This document shows positions 12,872-25,115 of a DNA stretch of 64,000 nucleotides, piece after piece (within the stretch, counting starts at the first letter, position 1; every line of letters starts with the position of its first letter). Origin of the DNA: Drechslerella dactyloides (lineage: Eukaryota; Ascomycota; Orbiliomycetes; Orbiliales; Orbiliaceae); the NCBI GenBank assembly GCA_020064725.1, contig JAGTWJ010000006.1, positions 1,240,001 through 1,304,000 on the forward strand, read 5' to 3'. Position numbers and translations under genes: made by a program. Below the pieces are notes generated by a model. It was not told where the DNA came from, did not search any database, and saw nothing but the letters and a program-made list of their open reading frames with translations.

Positions 12872-13207
12872 TTATTCAGCAGGCGCCTCCTCTGCAGGCG
12901 GAGCCTCAGCCGCCGCCTCCTCCGCCTTCTCCTTCTCGCTCGCCTCCTTTGCCTTCCGCCTTTCGGCCTCCCGCTGGTGCTCCCGCGCCGCGATGTACCG
13001 CACCCACCCGAAGAAGAAGATGGCGACGACGATGCCCGCTAGCGAAAGACCGACGGCCATCGCGACGGATTGCCGCTGCGTGGGGCCTAGGTCGCGGGGT
13101 GTGAGGGTTGCTATTTTATTTAGGATGGCGAGATGTACGCTGTTCGAGGGGGTGTCGTTCTGCGACGGCGACGGCGGCGGCGATGGCGGTGGCGGTAGCG
13201 GGGCCAT
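12872..13207 (-). CDS. Small single-pass membrane protein, unknown function
   Basis: One exon, 111 residues. The N-terminus is Pro/Ser-rich (~1-20), followed by a polar stretch, one hydrophobic helix at ~49-67 (AVGLSLAGIVVAIFFFGW) and a highly charged Ala/Glu/Lys C-terminal tail of ~40 residues likely to form a helix or coiled coil. No enzyme motif is visible. It runs convergent to the TatD gene, whose stop lies 273 bases away. The family is unrecognised; a small mitochondrial or ER membrane protein is possible. The compact design and unbroken frame favour a real gene. Confidence 0.6.
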   Translation of the reverse strand: MAPLPPPPSPPPSPSQNDTPSNSVHLAILNKIATLTPRDLGPTQRQSVAMAVGLSLAGIVVAIFFFGWVRYIAAREHQREAERRKAKEASEKEKAEEAAAEAPPAEEAPAE

Positions 13208-15179
13208 TGTGATTTTTTTGTTTATTGGTGGAAGGTACGGTGTGAGGCTGGTCTTCGTGAGCTATAGCCCAGAAGTTTGGGTGTATCGTAGGTATGAATA
13301 TGGGTCAATGTGTATGGAGGTATATTGAACTGTAGAGCAGGCGACTATCCGCAGTTGTCAGTTAGCGAAGCGAACGAATTGTGCGACGAACGGGTGCAAA
13401 TGAACTTACCAATTCGGCCAATCGAATTGAATACGACAGCTCCCAACCTCGACAATTATTTATCGAGCGCGGTATACAGCAATACCCGTATGTAACGTTG
13501 CTTCCGTCCGACGGTCCAGAGGCGAGGTTGGAACGACTGTGATATACTGGTCAAGATAATTGGGAGTCGAGAATTGCAGATTAATCGAGGTCTGCGTGCC
13601 TTTTAACGAAACATGCGGATAGATGCCAATGCGATCGATCACGCCATATATAAGTAAACCCGATAACTGGGCCAGCTGTATACGTATAGACAGACAGATA
13701 GGTAGCTCCCCACCGATGCACCGACAGCTGGAGGAATGCCGGGCGTCAATTACATCTCGCATGCACGGCGAGCTGGTTATGTACCGTACGTATGTAAGTA
13801 AGTTTTACGGAGTTACCGGGGTGCAGGGCGGTAGCTTGGGAGTTGAGTGGACCAGCGCATCATCCCAGCCTAGCTCATCGAGCCGTCCGTCCCATGTCAC
13901 CGGAAGACTCACCCACTCACTCACTCACTCGAAATTGTACGTTGAGAATTGAAAAGTGCATATACTCGCGGAAATGCCAATGTATCAGGCCAATTGATAC
14001 CCTGCGGTGAAGGCTGGCGGACGGTCAGATTGCGTATCAAAAGGGTAGGCGGAATCGACATTTTGGCTCACGGTTGCGCTATTGTCATGGATGTTGGGCT
14101 CGGCCTCCTTGCGTGCGAGCGGCCAAGCTCGAGTGATCGAGTACGCGAGTGAGTGGGTGGTGAACTGGCAATACACTCACCTACTCACCTCTGGAATTTC
14201 GATTGCGTAGTGTTAACGTTCAGAACTGTCAATTCAAAATCACATCCCGTGCGTGCATTACCTATCGACAGCCAGCAATCGTGCATGCACAATTGTACAA
14301 CATCGAGGCGCTCCTCAATTGATTCCCATTCACGGCTACTGTAGCCTGGCCTGGCCTGGCCTGCCTTATCATGACAATTAAGTTAAGCTGCACGGAAGCT
14401 AGCGCTAGCTCTGCTGTCTACCGGGGAACATAAAATGCCTATGCACAATACGTTGAGATTTTCTTGAAAAAAATGTGAGTGAGTTCAGACTCGTCCCTTG
14501 AATGGAGCTAGTGGCCCGCTGTGCAGGAACTGCGCGGGATGGGTGTCGGATTCCGGGGTACGGAATGGAATGGACGCGGGAACCTTGGTGCCTGGCGCGG
14601 ATTGGTCCACGTCACGGCAGCGGTTCGCCCCCACAGACACCGTCAACCCGGGACTCACGATAATTAATATTCTCTGCACGGTTGTTTTATTCTCGAGAGG
14701 AAATGGTCATGATGTAGGTATCGATTGGAATTTTGTGGAGGCATTTTTACAATTTGACGTCCAGGCCAGGCCTCATCGATTCATTATCATCTATAGTCAC
14801 TGTTACATGCTGTGACGTATGCCGTACGAGTGTATAACAATTGATATCGTCCTCGCCACGGATATAATGTTGTACGCCGGTGAAGCTTAGCCTCGTGACC
14901 CCAGATTGATGCAGCTCGTGCAACGGCGCTCAATGGCTCCTGCAATGCATGCCAAGTCAGCAGAGCAGCGATGTTATTCTCGTGCCGCCGTACCCGTCCG
15001 TTTGAATCTCGCCCCGAGATCGGAAACCTCTCCGATGCGGCTACTCGACAGGTTACGTAAGCGTCGTTATACCGGCCAATTATACATTACTATCTGCCCG
15101 CGCCATGCATACTATATCACAGTTCAAGAAATACTACAACTTCGTTACTTCGTACAGAATATATCATCAACGAAATTGA
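13208..15179. other. Intergenic region with (ACTC)n repeat
   Basis: No gene was recognised. It contains a (ACTC)n microsatellite at 13914-13930 and scattered short palindromes. Open frames here are short and not protein-like. Confidence 0.6.
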
Positions 15180-17275
15180 TCACCCCTTCAAACTCCCCGC
15201 CCACAGCCCCGCAAGGTACACATCCACCCACCGCGCCAGCACCGTGCACGCCCCGCCCAGCATCATCCCCCCCAACAGACACGAATACACCGTCGCAAGC
15301 ACCAGCCCGCCGACCGCCAGCGCAACCCACGTCGAATTCCCCTGCGCCGCCCGCCGCACCGTCACAACCCACCGCGGCAGCCGCTTCGGGACCGTCAGCG
15401 CGCGCAGCGGATTGTCGTACGACAGCTCGATGCCCGCCTCGGGCAGATACGCGACGCCGTCCCCCACGCGCTTCCACACGTTGCCGTGCTCGTTCGCGGC
15501 CGCGAACGACGGCAGCGGCAGCGACTCGTCGACGGCGGGGGCCAGCGTCCAGTCGGTCCAGCGGACCCAGACGCCCGAAGGGAAGTCGTCCGGCGGGTTG
15601 CTCGAGAAGCGGGTCGAGTCGTCGACGAACCGGCCCGAGTCGTAGACGGCGACGGCCTTCTTGGCGATGATGTCGTAGAGGTACAGGTGCTTGTTGGTCG
15701 TGACGGCCAGGTAGGTGCCGCAGGCGGAGAGCTGCAGGTCCGTGAAGGTTTTCTGGCGGTCGTCGTACCGTTCCGTTGGGATGGTTGCGATCGGGCTGTC
15801 CGAGGCGTTGTCGCCGAAGAGGCACCACACGAGGATCTCGCCGGCTGCGAATGGATTCGTTAGTTTCACGTCAACATGCTATATACGATAGTAGGAGGTG
15901 GTGCTCACCTGGTCCGCCGGAGACAATCATGCTGTCCGTGAGGATAAAGTCGTGGCTGAAGGCGGTGGTGTCTAGTGAATACAGTCAGCGTGGAAGTTCA
16001 AACAGGCATATATAGTGTGAGGAGATACTGACAGGACCCGCGATTGTTGTTCATCTGCAGAGGACCATTGGGCCCTATCGCCATCAACATGGGCCCGAGC
16101 ACCGGCGGCGGCACAGGCTCAGCGGGGGAAACAGCCTTCTTGTGTATCTTGATCTCGCGCACGACCTCCCCCGTCAGCAAGGACATAACCGTAAAGTACG
16201 TCCCGGTAACCTTGCCCATATACGCGTTCGGATGCCGTGTGTACAGCACGACCAGGTACTTTGACGTGACGTGGAAGTTCTTAACGTGCGCGAAACCCCG
16301 ATAGTCGTCATCGGGGAGATGCCAATCGATCGATACGTCCAGCGTCCACAGCGGCGTCGGGTCGTTCGCCTTCAGACACACCATCAGCGACCGACAGTTC
16401 CCCGCACCGGGAAGCGCCGCCATCTCGTCGTCCGGTCCGTGGTACGTGATCGCGACCATGATGTCTCTGTATGACGTGAACCTGTCGGGCTGCCGCTCGC
16501 CAAACAGCCATGACGTCGTCGTGCTCCCCGTCGTCGGGTCAATCTTGGACACCACGAACCCGCCCTTCTCCTCCGTGACCATGTACCCCGCCGGCAACGG
16601 GTACGGGAAGAGTATGTGCTTCTCAACCCTCCGCGGCCGGCCGCTCGCCTGCCTCGCCCGCTCCTCCCCAGCCTCCAGCAGACCCGCGGCGACAGCCGTC
16701 AGGTCGTTATCGATATTGCGCGCCTCGAACAGAACATTCCCCTTATCCGCCGCGATGGGCTGCTTGATACGGTACGACAGGCCCCTGCCGTTACCGCAGC
16801 ACGCCATCTCGAACGTCCGCCGGACGAAGCCGTCGTCGGGCCCAGCCTGCAGCGCGGGGAGCTGCCAGGCGACGCGCTTGGCCTTCGGCATCGTCACATT
16901 GCCGGGGAACGGCTTCTGCCACTCCCGCATGAACTTGTAGACGGTGCGCCAGGAGCGGGGCTCCAGCGAGCTCGTCCCCGCGAAGAGCAGCTCGTCGAGG
17001 TGGATGCCCGGGTGCACGCCCAGCCGGACGGCGGCGGGCTTCCAGATCGCGCTGTCGTTCTCGCCGCAGAAGACGGTGTGGTGGAAGGCCTTGGACACCA
17101 GCGCGATGTTGATGAGCGCGTGCATCGGGCCGTCCGGGTCGCCGGTGGCGGCGAATTGGATGATTGACAGCCATATCTCCGGCGGGAGGACGCGCAGCAT
17201 CTCGGCGTTACGGTTTCGCGTTTCGTTCGTTCGTTTCGTTCGTTTCGTTCGTTCGTTCGTCCACTCGCCTTCCAA
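15180..17275 (-). CDS. F-box protein with hydrophobic C-terminus
   Basis: Three exons on the minus strand: 17275-16033, 15971-15909 and 15844-15180. Both introns are phase 1 with GTCAGT/GTGAGC donors and CTAG/GCAG acceptors, giving 656 residues. An F-box-like motif starts near residue 27 (LRVLPPEIWLSIIQFAATGD), the Skp1-binding part of SCF ubiquitin ligases. The middle contains strand-rich segments with recurring hydrophobic-aromatic patterns (NKHLYLYDI, KYLVVLYTRH), suggesting a propeller-like substrate domain, though no WD repeat is clear. About 30 residues of strongly hydrophobic sequence near the C-terminus (VALAVGGLVLATVYSCLLGG) suggest one membrane helix. The N-terminal ~25 residues are encoded by a GTTC tetranucleotide repeat, so the ATG at 17200 (MLRVLPPE) may be the true start, giving 631 residues. 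Confidence 0.8.
17221..17261. repeat. (GTTC)n-type microsatellite in the F-box gene 5' end
   Basis: An imperfect GTTC/GTTTC run lying between two candidate start codons of the F-box gene; on the coding strand it encodes alternating Thr/Asn/Glu/Arg/Lys residues. Confidence 0.9.
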
Positions 17276-18394
17276 GCTTTAACCGTGCGATGATGTAGTG
17301 AAGCGTAAACTCGACAGGCCGCCCGCGTAAGATAACGTAGCGTATGGAAGGGTATCCGATGTGCTGCGATCGATCGGGGACAGATGGGGGGTTTTAAGGA
17401 GTGCGCCTGCAGTTACTGTTGCTGGAAATGCAGTGTGCCCAAGTGCAGCTCAGCGCAGCACGGCAGAGCACAGTACAATACCATATCAAGACACCCTGTC
17501 GTGAATTCCAACGATGGTGACCGGAACGTAGCCCCCGATCCCTCCAAAAGCAGGGACACGAATAGCGTATGACGATGCCACCGCTGCTATTTCCATCCAC
17601 CCTTGCAGTATCGCTGTCTGGCCGCCCGTCTGTCATGTTCCTTGCAGCCAAAGCGAATCGATCGCTTCAGCCGCAGCGCCATGGAACACCCATCCGGTTC
17701 GCCTAGGCCAACGAGGAAGAAGCCAGGGTTGCATCTGTGAGGTGCGGTATTGTCCGTGATCTATTCAGAGGGTTCGGATGAGTCAAAAACGCACTGTTGT
17801 GTGCGAGTGCGCCTTGCGATGGTGATGACGACTGATTAGAGGCGATACTATAGATAAATATCTGTTTGCGGGTCAATGGATTTTAAAGTAGGATCCCGCA
17901 GGACGAGGCTGGCGACGTTTGGCTGAGCGCAACACACGATATCCAACAATGTACGGCACTGTTGCGACGGTCGAAAGTCAGCGACTATTCCTCGATACTA
18001 TAGGTAGTTCTGCGTAGACATTTATCAATTCGTGACCGTTATGAACATAAATATATCACCTATCTAAAAATAAAATTCACTGATGCGAATGGGAAAATCA
18101 TCACGACAAGGCAATGATATCATGATCCCATTCCCAATGCACCGGCGACGGGATATATACTACGCGATGTATATAAATAGCATCCAAAGCAGACAAATAC
18201 TGATTGATACCAGCTTCTAACTAGCATTACCAGAAAATATCAAAGGCTTCCATCATCAGATTTCACCATTACAACCCGGATTGCGTAATATCTCAAAATA
18301 TATGGAATTCAACATTAACGGACCCAAAGAAACGAACCGACGGAACACCTTGTATAAATCATACTCTGCGAAGTATCAGCACATTAAACTTCTA
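17276..18394. other. Intergenic region, nothing recognised
   Basis: 5' flank of the F-box gene and 3' flank of the histidine-rich protein gene. No coding potential was supported. Confidence 0.55.
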
Positions 18395-20292
18395 TCACGT
18401 CCGAACAGGCGAGTTTCCACCATTTTTACGCTCGCGCTCCCCATGGCGTGGATTCAGCCGATTCAGAAAGTTTTGCACCTTCGACGTTGGACTCTTGCTC
18501 TTGTCGTTCTCCTTTTCTTGTTCCTTCCCTTTGCCTTTCTCTTTCTTCCATTCTTTCTTGCTCGACACAGACTTTGCCGTCCTGCTTTCCCTGCTCTCCT
18601 TACTCGCGACTGGGGAGACTGGCGATGACACCGTGCTCTTGCGCCTGCCTTCGGACTTTGTTGAGCGTGCGTATGCTTTCTCTGGGGTGCGCGCGTTATA
18701 CGACTTTGCTGAGGGAGCGTACGACCTTTCCGCTGTGGGTGGTGTGGGATCTGTGTACGGTTCGTCTAGACTGCCGCCGCGTACACTATTGGCATATCCG
18801 CCTGGCCCGCCTGGTACCTGGAGGGTCATGCCGGCGGCTCTGTTGGTGTCTATTGGCGGTGACTGTTTCCGCTGGTAGTCGACGTGAACTCGCTCCACTG
18901 GTGACTGTCGCTTTCCTTGGTACTCGGAGGGCGTTTGTATTATTGGCGGTTGCGGTTTCCCCTCATAGCCGATGTGGTTCCGATCTATCGGCAGCCGCCC
19001 TTTCCCGTCGTACCCAATGTCGTTCCGCTCTACCGGCAGCTGTCCCTTCCCGTCGTGTCCAATATGGTTCTGTTGCAATGGCGACGGTTGTTTCTCGTAG
19101 TTATTGAGATGGCCCTGCTGCACCGGCGACTGCTGCCTGCCATGGTGATCAACATGATTCTGCTGCAATGGCGGCTGTTGCTTCTCATAGCCGACATGGT
19201 TCTGCTCCTGCTGGTAATCGACATGATTATGTTGAAGCGGCGGCTGCGTCCCATACTTGTACTTGAGACTCGGCGACCGCCGACTGCCCTGATAATCAAC
19301 ATGGTTCCGCTCCACCGGCACCTTCTGCGCCGCCTGATGACCATACTCGGCACGATCCTGCAGCGAGTGTTCCAACGGTTGCTTCGACCCGTCGAGGGAA
19401 TACCCACGCTTGAGGAACTCGTCGAGCGTCATGGCGGGCAGCACGGTACCCCTGTGAATGAACGGTTCATGCTCGATGTGTTCGTGGATCGGGGCGGTGG
19501 TGTGCACGATGTGCGGGACGACGCGCTGGCGTTCGATTACCGGTTGGATTATGTTGTGGATGTGGTGGTAGACGTGCTCGCCGACGACGGTGTTGTTTGA
19601 GGTTGTGACGGCGACGGGGAGGACTTGGTGGGTGTTCCTGAACTGGCCGCGCTGTTTGATACTCCATTAGCTGCTGTTGTGTCCGTGTGCGCTATATACT
19701 TAGGTATATGGGTGTGGGGTATTCGGTGAGTATAGTATATCTTACCTCGTGGGCGAGTGCTGATGCGATTTGCCGGTCTTTACCATGGTGGCGTGTCCGC
19801 TGGCATTCGCAGTAGCATTAGCAGGCGTTAACTTATATTCATGGTTATAGCTATATGATATTCGTATATGATATAATATATATTGCAGTGGGATGGTGTG
19901 GCTTACATGCTCAACGGGGAGAGTCCTGTGATGGTGCCTCTCGTCTTCAACGATCTTTTCCGTGACAGGCTGCACGTAGATCTGGTGATGGTGCTGGTGG
20001 ATTTCCCTATCGACGGCCTGTACCTCTCGCAATCAGTATATTGATCGGTCTGCCTTGCAATGAATCTAGTGTTAAGATCTAGCATGGAGGGATATTGGAT
20101 GGTACACACGTGCGTCACGCTCTCGTGCTCTTTCTCCTCGATCAGCTCGTGGAAAACGGCTGGCCGCGTCTCCTGCTTGACCTCGACCGAGTTCTTTTTA
20201 GCATGGTGGCCATGGTGCGACGGCGACCCGGGAACGTCAACGTTGGTCTTCGGCGCCTGCTGCATCGTGCTTGAGCGGCCGTAGACTTTCAC
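18395..20292 (-). CDS. Histidine-rich allergen-like protein with 15-residue tandem repeats
   Basis: Four exons: 20292-20110, 20023-19907, 19799-19746 and 19651-18395. All introns are phase 0 with GTGTGT/GTAAGC/GTAAGA donors, giving 536 residues. The first ~190 residues carry His-rich segments (HQHHHQIYVQPV, EHVYHHIHNIIQPVIE, TAPIHEHIEH). This pattern occurs in fungal proteins loosely annotated as allergens, whose function is unknown. The segment MTLDEFLKRG follows. Residues ~229-386 are about ten degenerate copies of a 15-residue unit with consensus close to QQNHVDYxGKxQxPL (45-bp period, 18848-19321). The C-terminal ~140 residues are basic and Ser/Lys-rich, apparently disordered. No signal peptide or membrane segment is seen. 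A related His-rich block occurs in the gene at 23337-25115. Confidence 0.78.
18848..19321 (-). repeat. 45-bp coding tandem repeat array
   Basis: About ten diverged copies of a 45-bp unit inside the last exon of the histidine-rich protein. Each encodes (Q/E)(Q/R)NH(V/I)(D/G)Y-x-G-K-x-Q-x-P-(L/V/I). Confidence 0.85.
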
Positions 20293-23200
20293 GACGATAT
20301 TGGACTACTCGATCGAATTGTGTATTATTCACGAGACATAGAGTTATACTCTGCACGGGCTAGTTGGGGGCCCGTGCCATTAAGCTATCCCAGCTCTATC
20401 TGGTAAATAAGCTTCTTGTCTCTATCAACTCAAATAACTTGCTCACGTCACCGGTATATATAGGTCTCACAGCGGGGCTGAAGTTTAATCGAAGCTCAGA
20501 CGTTCGGTTTGAATTCAATTGAACTCAACATATTACGATCCAATTCGATTAGAATCAATTATAGTACTAGAATAAAAATGGAGGTTTACATGTACGGGCA
20601 GCTCTCTCGATCATACAATGCATTGCATCGGTCACCGACGTCTACGTTCGGCCTATTATAATTACAAATACAGCCCATTGTGGATATCGCTAATAATCCC
20701 ATCCACACTAGTATGCGGCGAATTGACGTTTGCGTTATATAATTTATTCCACCGGACGTCAGATTCGCGCAAATGCCCGCACAACAGCGTGGAAATATGA
20801 GCACTCGATCGAATGCGATCACACGAAAAGAAAAATGGCCGTGGCCGCCACCCGCGCACGCGCGGTCTCGACAGCCAACGTGCCATGCGCGCCTGCAAGC
20901 CTAGGGGCCAGAACTTACTTACTTATCCTACGCTACCTACATGACATGACATCGCATCGCATCGCAAGTCGCCGTAGCACCAAGCGCGATCTAGATCGGA
21001 GGACTCTGACAGCGGGCGGTATACGACTCCGGCTAGGAGTTCAGATTCTGGGGGAGGCGCGGGCGCTATACTATACTCTACAATGGGGTGCGTGCGTTGA
21101 CTTTTATAAAAGTATACTAGGTTATATATGCACGGCCGTCCGTCTGTCCGTCTGCCACGCATGCCCGTGTCACCGTGTCCGTGTGCACGTGCGGTATTAT
21201 ATTGTAGGTTGTAGGTTGTAGGTTGTTACGTGCATGCATGGGCGGCTCGACGTCGGTCGGGGCATAGCCTTGGCGGAGTTAAAGGTTTGGTCGGAGAGAT
21301 GTCGATATCGTCACGTTTCTCCGTGGAGGGGGAGGGTTGCTTTTTAGGCGCGTCGTGGAGTTAGTTGGGTTATGGATGCATGTAGGTTGCCATGCTGGGC
21401 TTGGTCTTGTTTTGTAGCTGGCGCTTGTGCTCAATTTGTTTATGTAGTGTATTCCTCTATGTTTATTTGGGTCTTCGATGAATCCTGTATTTCCAGTTTG
21501 AAAAAATTTGGATTAGCTACTTCGTAATGCTGCAGCTGTGCCTCAAGCGGGCGAACGTTGTGTAAAAGTGCGTGTGTGTGTGGCTGTGGCGTGGAAACGG
21601 CTCTAGAGTGAAGCCACGGCTCAATATATAGCTGTCGAGACTAATTTATATAACTGAAGCCTGATCTCTCTGCCTAGACGTTGTAAAATTAAAACAATAT
21701 CGACGGTGCACCGTCCGCTGCAATGTAAGATTAAAGTTACAACCGTTGTAGATTGCGGCGATAGGCTGAGAACGAGCCGCGTCGGCCGAGTGGACCGTGA
21801 ACCGAGTGCTCGCCTATCGATAAATCTCGTGGGTGACCTGCCGCATCGAGCGGCGGACGGGCACGCGTATCGTCACCCATTGGCCTGCGCGGCCGGATCA
21901 GGCAGGCTCGACTGCAAATCGCGGGGCAAGGCCAAGGCAGAGGTGCTGCAGAGCCGGGTCGACACGATGGGTTGTCTTAATTTCCACCGCAGCGGTGAGG
22001 GTGAGCTGGAGGATTTATATTTGGGACATCGCAATTTAATGCGATTCCTGAATTCGAGATCGCGGGCGACCGGGCTAGCTGCTTGGGGGTAGTGCAGCTG
22101 CAGCTGCAGTCTTGATTGCAGAGTGCATGGCAGCCGGCCATCGAGCAAGCCATACATGCATCGTCGAGGGGTCGGCATACGCATGCATGTCGGTGTATAC
22201 GCATGTGCCGTACATACATACATCCTGCGTGTGTCTCGATCGCGCTGTTTATCGATCGATAGCTGGCAGATGGATGCCCCCTACACGCGTCTGCACACGT
22301 CTTGTCGTCCGTGCCCATCGAAGATCATAGAATCCCAGATAATGGAATCTGTCAAGCCGGGTTAAAAACAGCAGGATTCAAAAATAGCGTGGTGTTTAGT
22401 CTTACCGTTGTCTGTTTCGAAAAGCCCGGCGAATGTTTATATCTTTAGGCGTCCGAGACCGACTGACGGGCGACCTGGTTCTCGGGTTAGAGACCAAGCG
22501 CTGGGGTCTCAGGCGTGGTACCGGTGCACCAGCTGTTCGTGTCCCACACCGGCTCGAGGCTCTGGGGGCGCTCGAGGCGTCAGCCGTAATCAAACGGCAG
22601 CGATGATAGCATTTTGAATTGGCCCGTGCATGTTTATAATGCGATCCGCGTAGAGTCACGGGTGGCCCCTGTGACATTTCGCGCGAGGAGGGATGCTGCC
22701 TGCTTGCGAGCTAGGGAGCACGATCGTAAGCGTGTCGAGTAAAAAGGGCAGGCTGGGGTGAAGCATGGAGGGAGGAAACTCCATGGAGGAATGGCATCGC
22801 GCGACACGGGATGGTTTTGTTGACAACTCCTCCGCGAGAGCTGAAATCCGACTCCACCATCATCCCCATTGCAATAGCAATTGCAATTGCATCACCCTCC
22901 ACGCTGCCCCACCGCGACCCGACCGTCTCGCGACTCCCAAATCCCGAGCGCGATGCTGCTGAAATGATATCGATGAGCGGCGCCGACAGCTGCCTGCAGA
23001 TCGAATGCATGCGGCCTGCCAGCAGACAATTTAGCGCTCGCCCGCTAGGCCACGCACAGAAGCTTCGACGAGAACGCGGCGCCGGGCTGCACCGCTGCCA
23101 TGATGCAGGGGCAAGGCACGACTGGCAGGCCGCGTTCGGTCACCAGCTTCCATCGCCATCCGCTCAAAATAGCATGACCTCGGTGGGACCTCTGCTTCCT

Positions 23201-23336
23201 ATCGCAGGCTCGCACCCGGGGCCCCGGCGCTGCTCGGTGACAAAACCCGTCAACAGGTGCAAGGGCTCTCCTGCGCCTCCTTTCAGCCTGGCAGCCATGA
23301 CCTCTCCGTGGAGGGCGGACTTGAAACCGCGTCGAC
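20293..23336. other. 3-kb intergenic region, nothing recognised
   Basis: It separates the two divergently transcribed His-rich genes. A short TTGTAGG repeat lies near 21206-21228. Open frames near 22.8-23.5 kb overlap the leader of the next gene and lack protein-like character. Confidence 0.55.
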
Positions 23337-25115
23337 ATGCTTTCCATGCAGCCCTCCAAGCCATCTCCTGCTCTCCCGACTGCTGCCCCAATTGCCATAC
23401 ATCTGTCGCCTACCGATCGCGGACGCTTCTCAGGCTGGATCACGTCAATCAAAGGGAGAAGAGAAGAAGAAGAAAAAAAGAAGTTCCATCCATCCGGCAT
23501 CCGTCTCGCCGCCGGGAAGGGCATCGCAAAGGCAGCAGCGCTCTCCGTGAGAGTAAAAATTAAAACCCAGGAAAAAGGAAAAGCAAACGTTGCGTCTGCA
23601 GACGCGGCAATTCGAGATCATCAGGGGTCCCGCGACACTGCGAAAGGAGCTTACCGCACAACTGGCTCAAACGATGCGAAATCTTCTTAAAGAACGCCTC
23701 GAGCACGTCAACCGGATCGAAAAGCTACGGAGCACCGTTCGCCAGGACATATTTGACGAAAACTACTTTCTCCAGGAGTACCCTATCGCATTCGAAGCTC
23801 CAGTCACCCTCCGCGACCTCAAACTGATAGACATGGCTGTCGGGCCTCCACAGACGCTTAGGCATCGGCCGTCCATTGACTTGGTCCAGGCCGCCAAGGC
23901 CGCCAGACAGGACATATGGCGAGCCACCGCGGCGCCTACCCTCCACAGAATGGCCTCCGTCGACACCATTCGGTCGAGAGCGAAGCCGGCTCTCGATCTT
24001 ATGGAGGCTGCGAATTCTGCCCGCATGGCGAGAGGAGAGCAGCGTCTGCTGCCCGTGAGGACCTCGTCCCTCAGCCTCCCCTCCCCGACTGGATCGCTGA
24101 GCCCTCGGTCGCCGTCGTCGTCGATTCAATATTCCGTTGGGCGGCCGTCGACGTCGCACTCGCATATCGCGGTGGAAGATTTCAATAGACGGGGCCTGGG
24201 TCGGTCCGAGGCCATGCAGCGTTCGCAGTCCGTGGGCGACCCGCGTCGGGCCACCTCCACCCAGCTCACGGCCGATAGACAGCGGCCGTCGACAGCTGGC
24301 TCCACGAGGTCGATTCGGAGCGCACCCAGCAGCTACCGAAGAATTGGCCCTCCACCACCGCCACCTCCCAAGGACTATGTCCAAGGCGAGTACACTATCG
24401 CAGAGATGGCCTCAAAATTCCCTCTCCCTGCGAAATCCCCACCGAGCTCGGTCAAGTCGCCGTCGCCTTCAGTTCGATCCTTTTCGACGACCATGTCGCC
24501 AATCCCCTCGAGGTCGCACAGTCGGAGGAGCGTCAGAACAAGCTCGGACAGCAATGCTTACTCCAGCATCAGCACAAACAATGCTCCACCGAACGAAATT
24601 CAAATCCTGCCGATCGTAACATCCGATGGAGAGCTACACGAGCGATACAAAACAAATACCGAGGAAACGGAATACATCCCAACAAAGATCGTCAATCGTA
24701 AGTTTCAGCCCCCCGTAAAAGCAAACCGGCGGGCAAATTAAAAGCAAACTCTCTACCGAATTTCCATTTCTTAACAGCTGTCATCCATGAAGATATCGTG
24801 CCCACGATCCACCATATCTCCACAGCCGAAATTACACGCCACCACCACACCCACGAGCACCGCCACCACATCCAACCAGTCCTCGAGCAGGAGTACGAGG
24901 CCGAGAAGCACTGGGTTCAGACTACAGACGGCCAGTTCGTCGAAATTTCTGTCGAGGAGCTCGAGAGACTCAAGAACAAGTACAAATACAGCACCCGGAT
25001 AGACGAAATCGTCCCGGCCGGCGGCAAAGCCTCGAGCCCGCCGCTATGCAGCTACACCTGGAAGCCGCGGACCGCGAAGGACCCTCGAAGCCGCAGCCGA
25101 GGACACTCGGCATAA
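23337..25115 (+). CDS. Ser/Pro-rich protein with C-terminal histidine-rich allergen-like block
   Basis: Proposed three exons: 23337-23546, 23602-24697 and 24778-25115, 547 residues. Intron 2 is secure (GTAAGT donor, TTAACAG acceptor, phase 1). Intron 1 (GTGAGA donor, CTGCAG acceptor, phase 0) is less sure; if it is wrong, the ATG at 23674 would give 453 residues. The N-terminal half has helical, Arg/Lys/Leu-rich segments (RKELTAQLAQTMRNLLKER). The middle ~250 residues are Ser/Pro/Arg-rich and disordered, with PPPPPPKDY. The last exon encodes ITRHHHTHEHRHHIQPVLEQ, then WVQTTDGQFVEISVEELERL, closely echoing the His-rich block of the protein at 18395-20292. Function is unknown; shared composition suggests the two genes are distant paralogues or partners. 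Confidence 0.7.

Noticed and set aside
14906..15670. Long Pro/Ala/Thr/Arg-rich open frame on the plus strand
   Set aside because: It lies antisense to the last exon of the F-box gene in GC-rich DNA; the minus strand has the spliced, conserved-looking protein.
22811..23563. A 250-codon open frame upstream of the second His-rich gene
   Set aside because: Its sequence is low-complexity and does not join the downstream gene in frame; the alternative frame starting at 23337 does.
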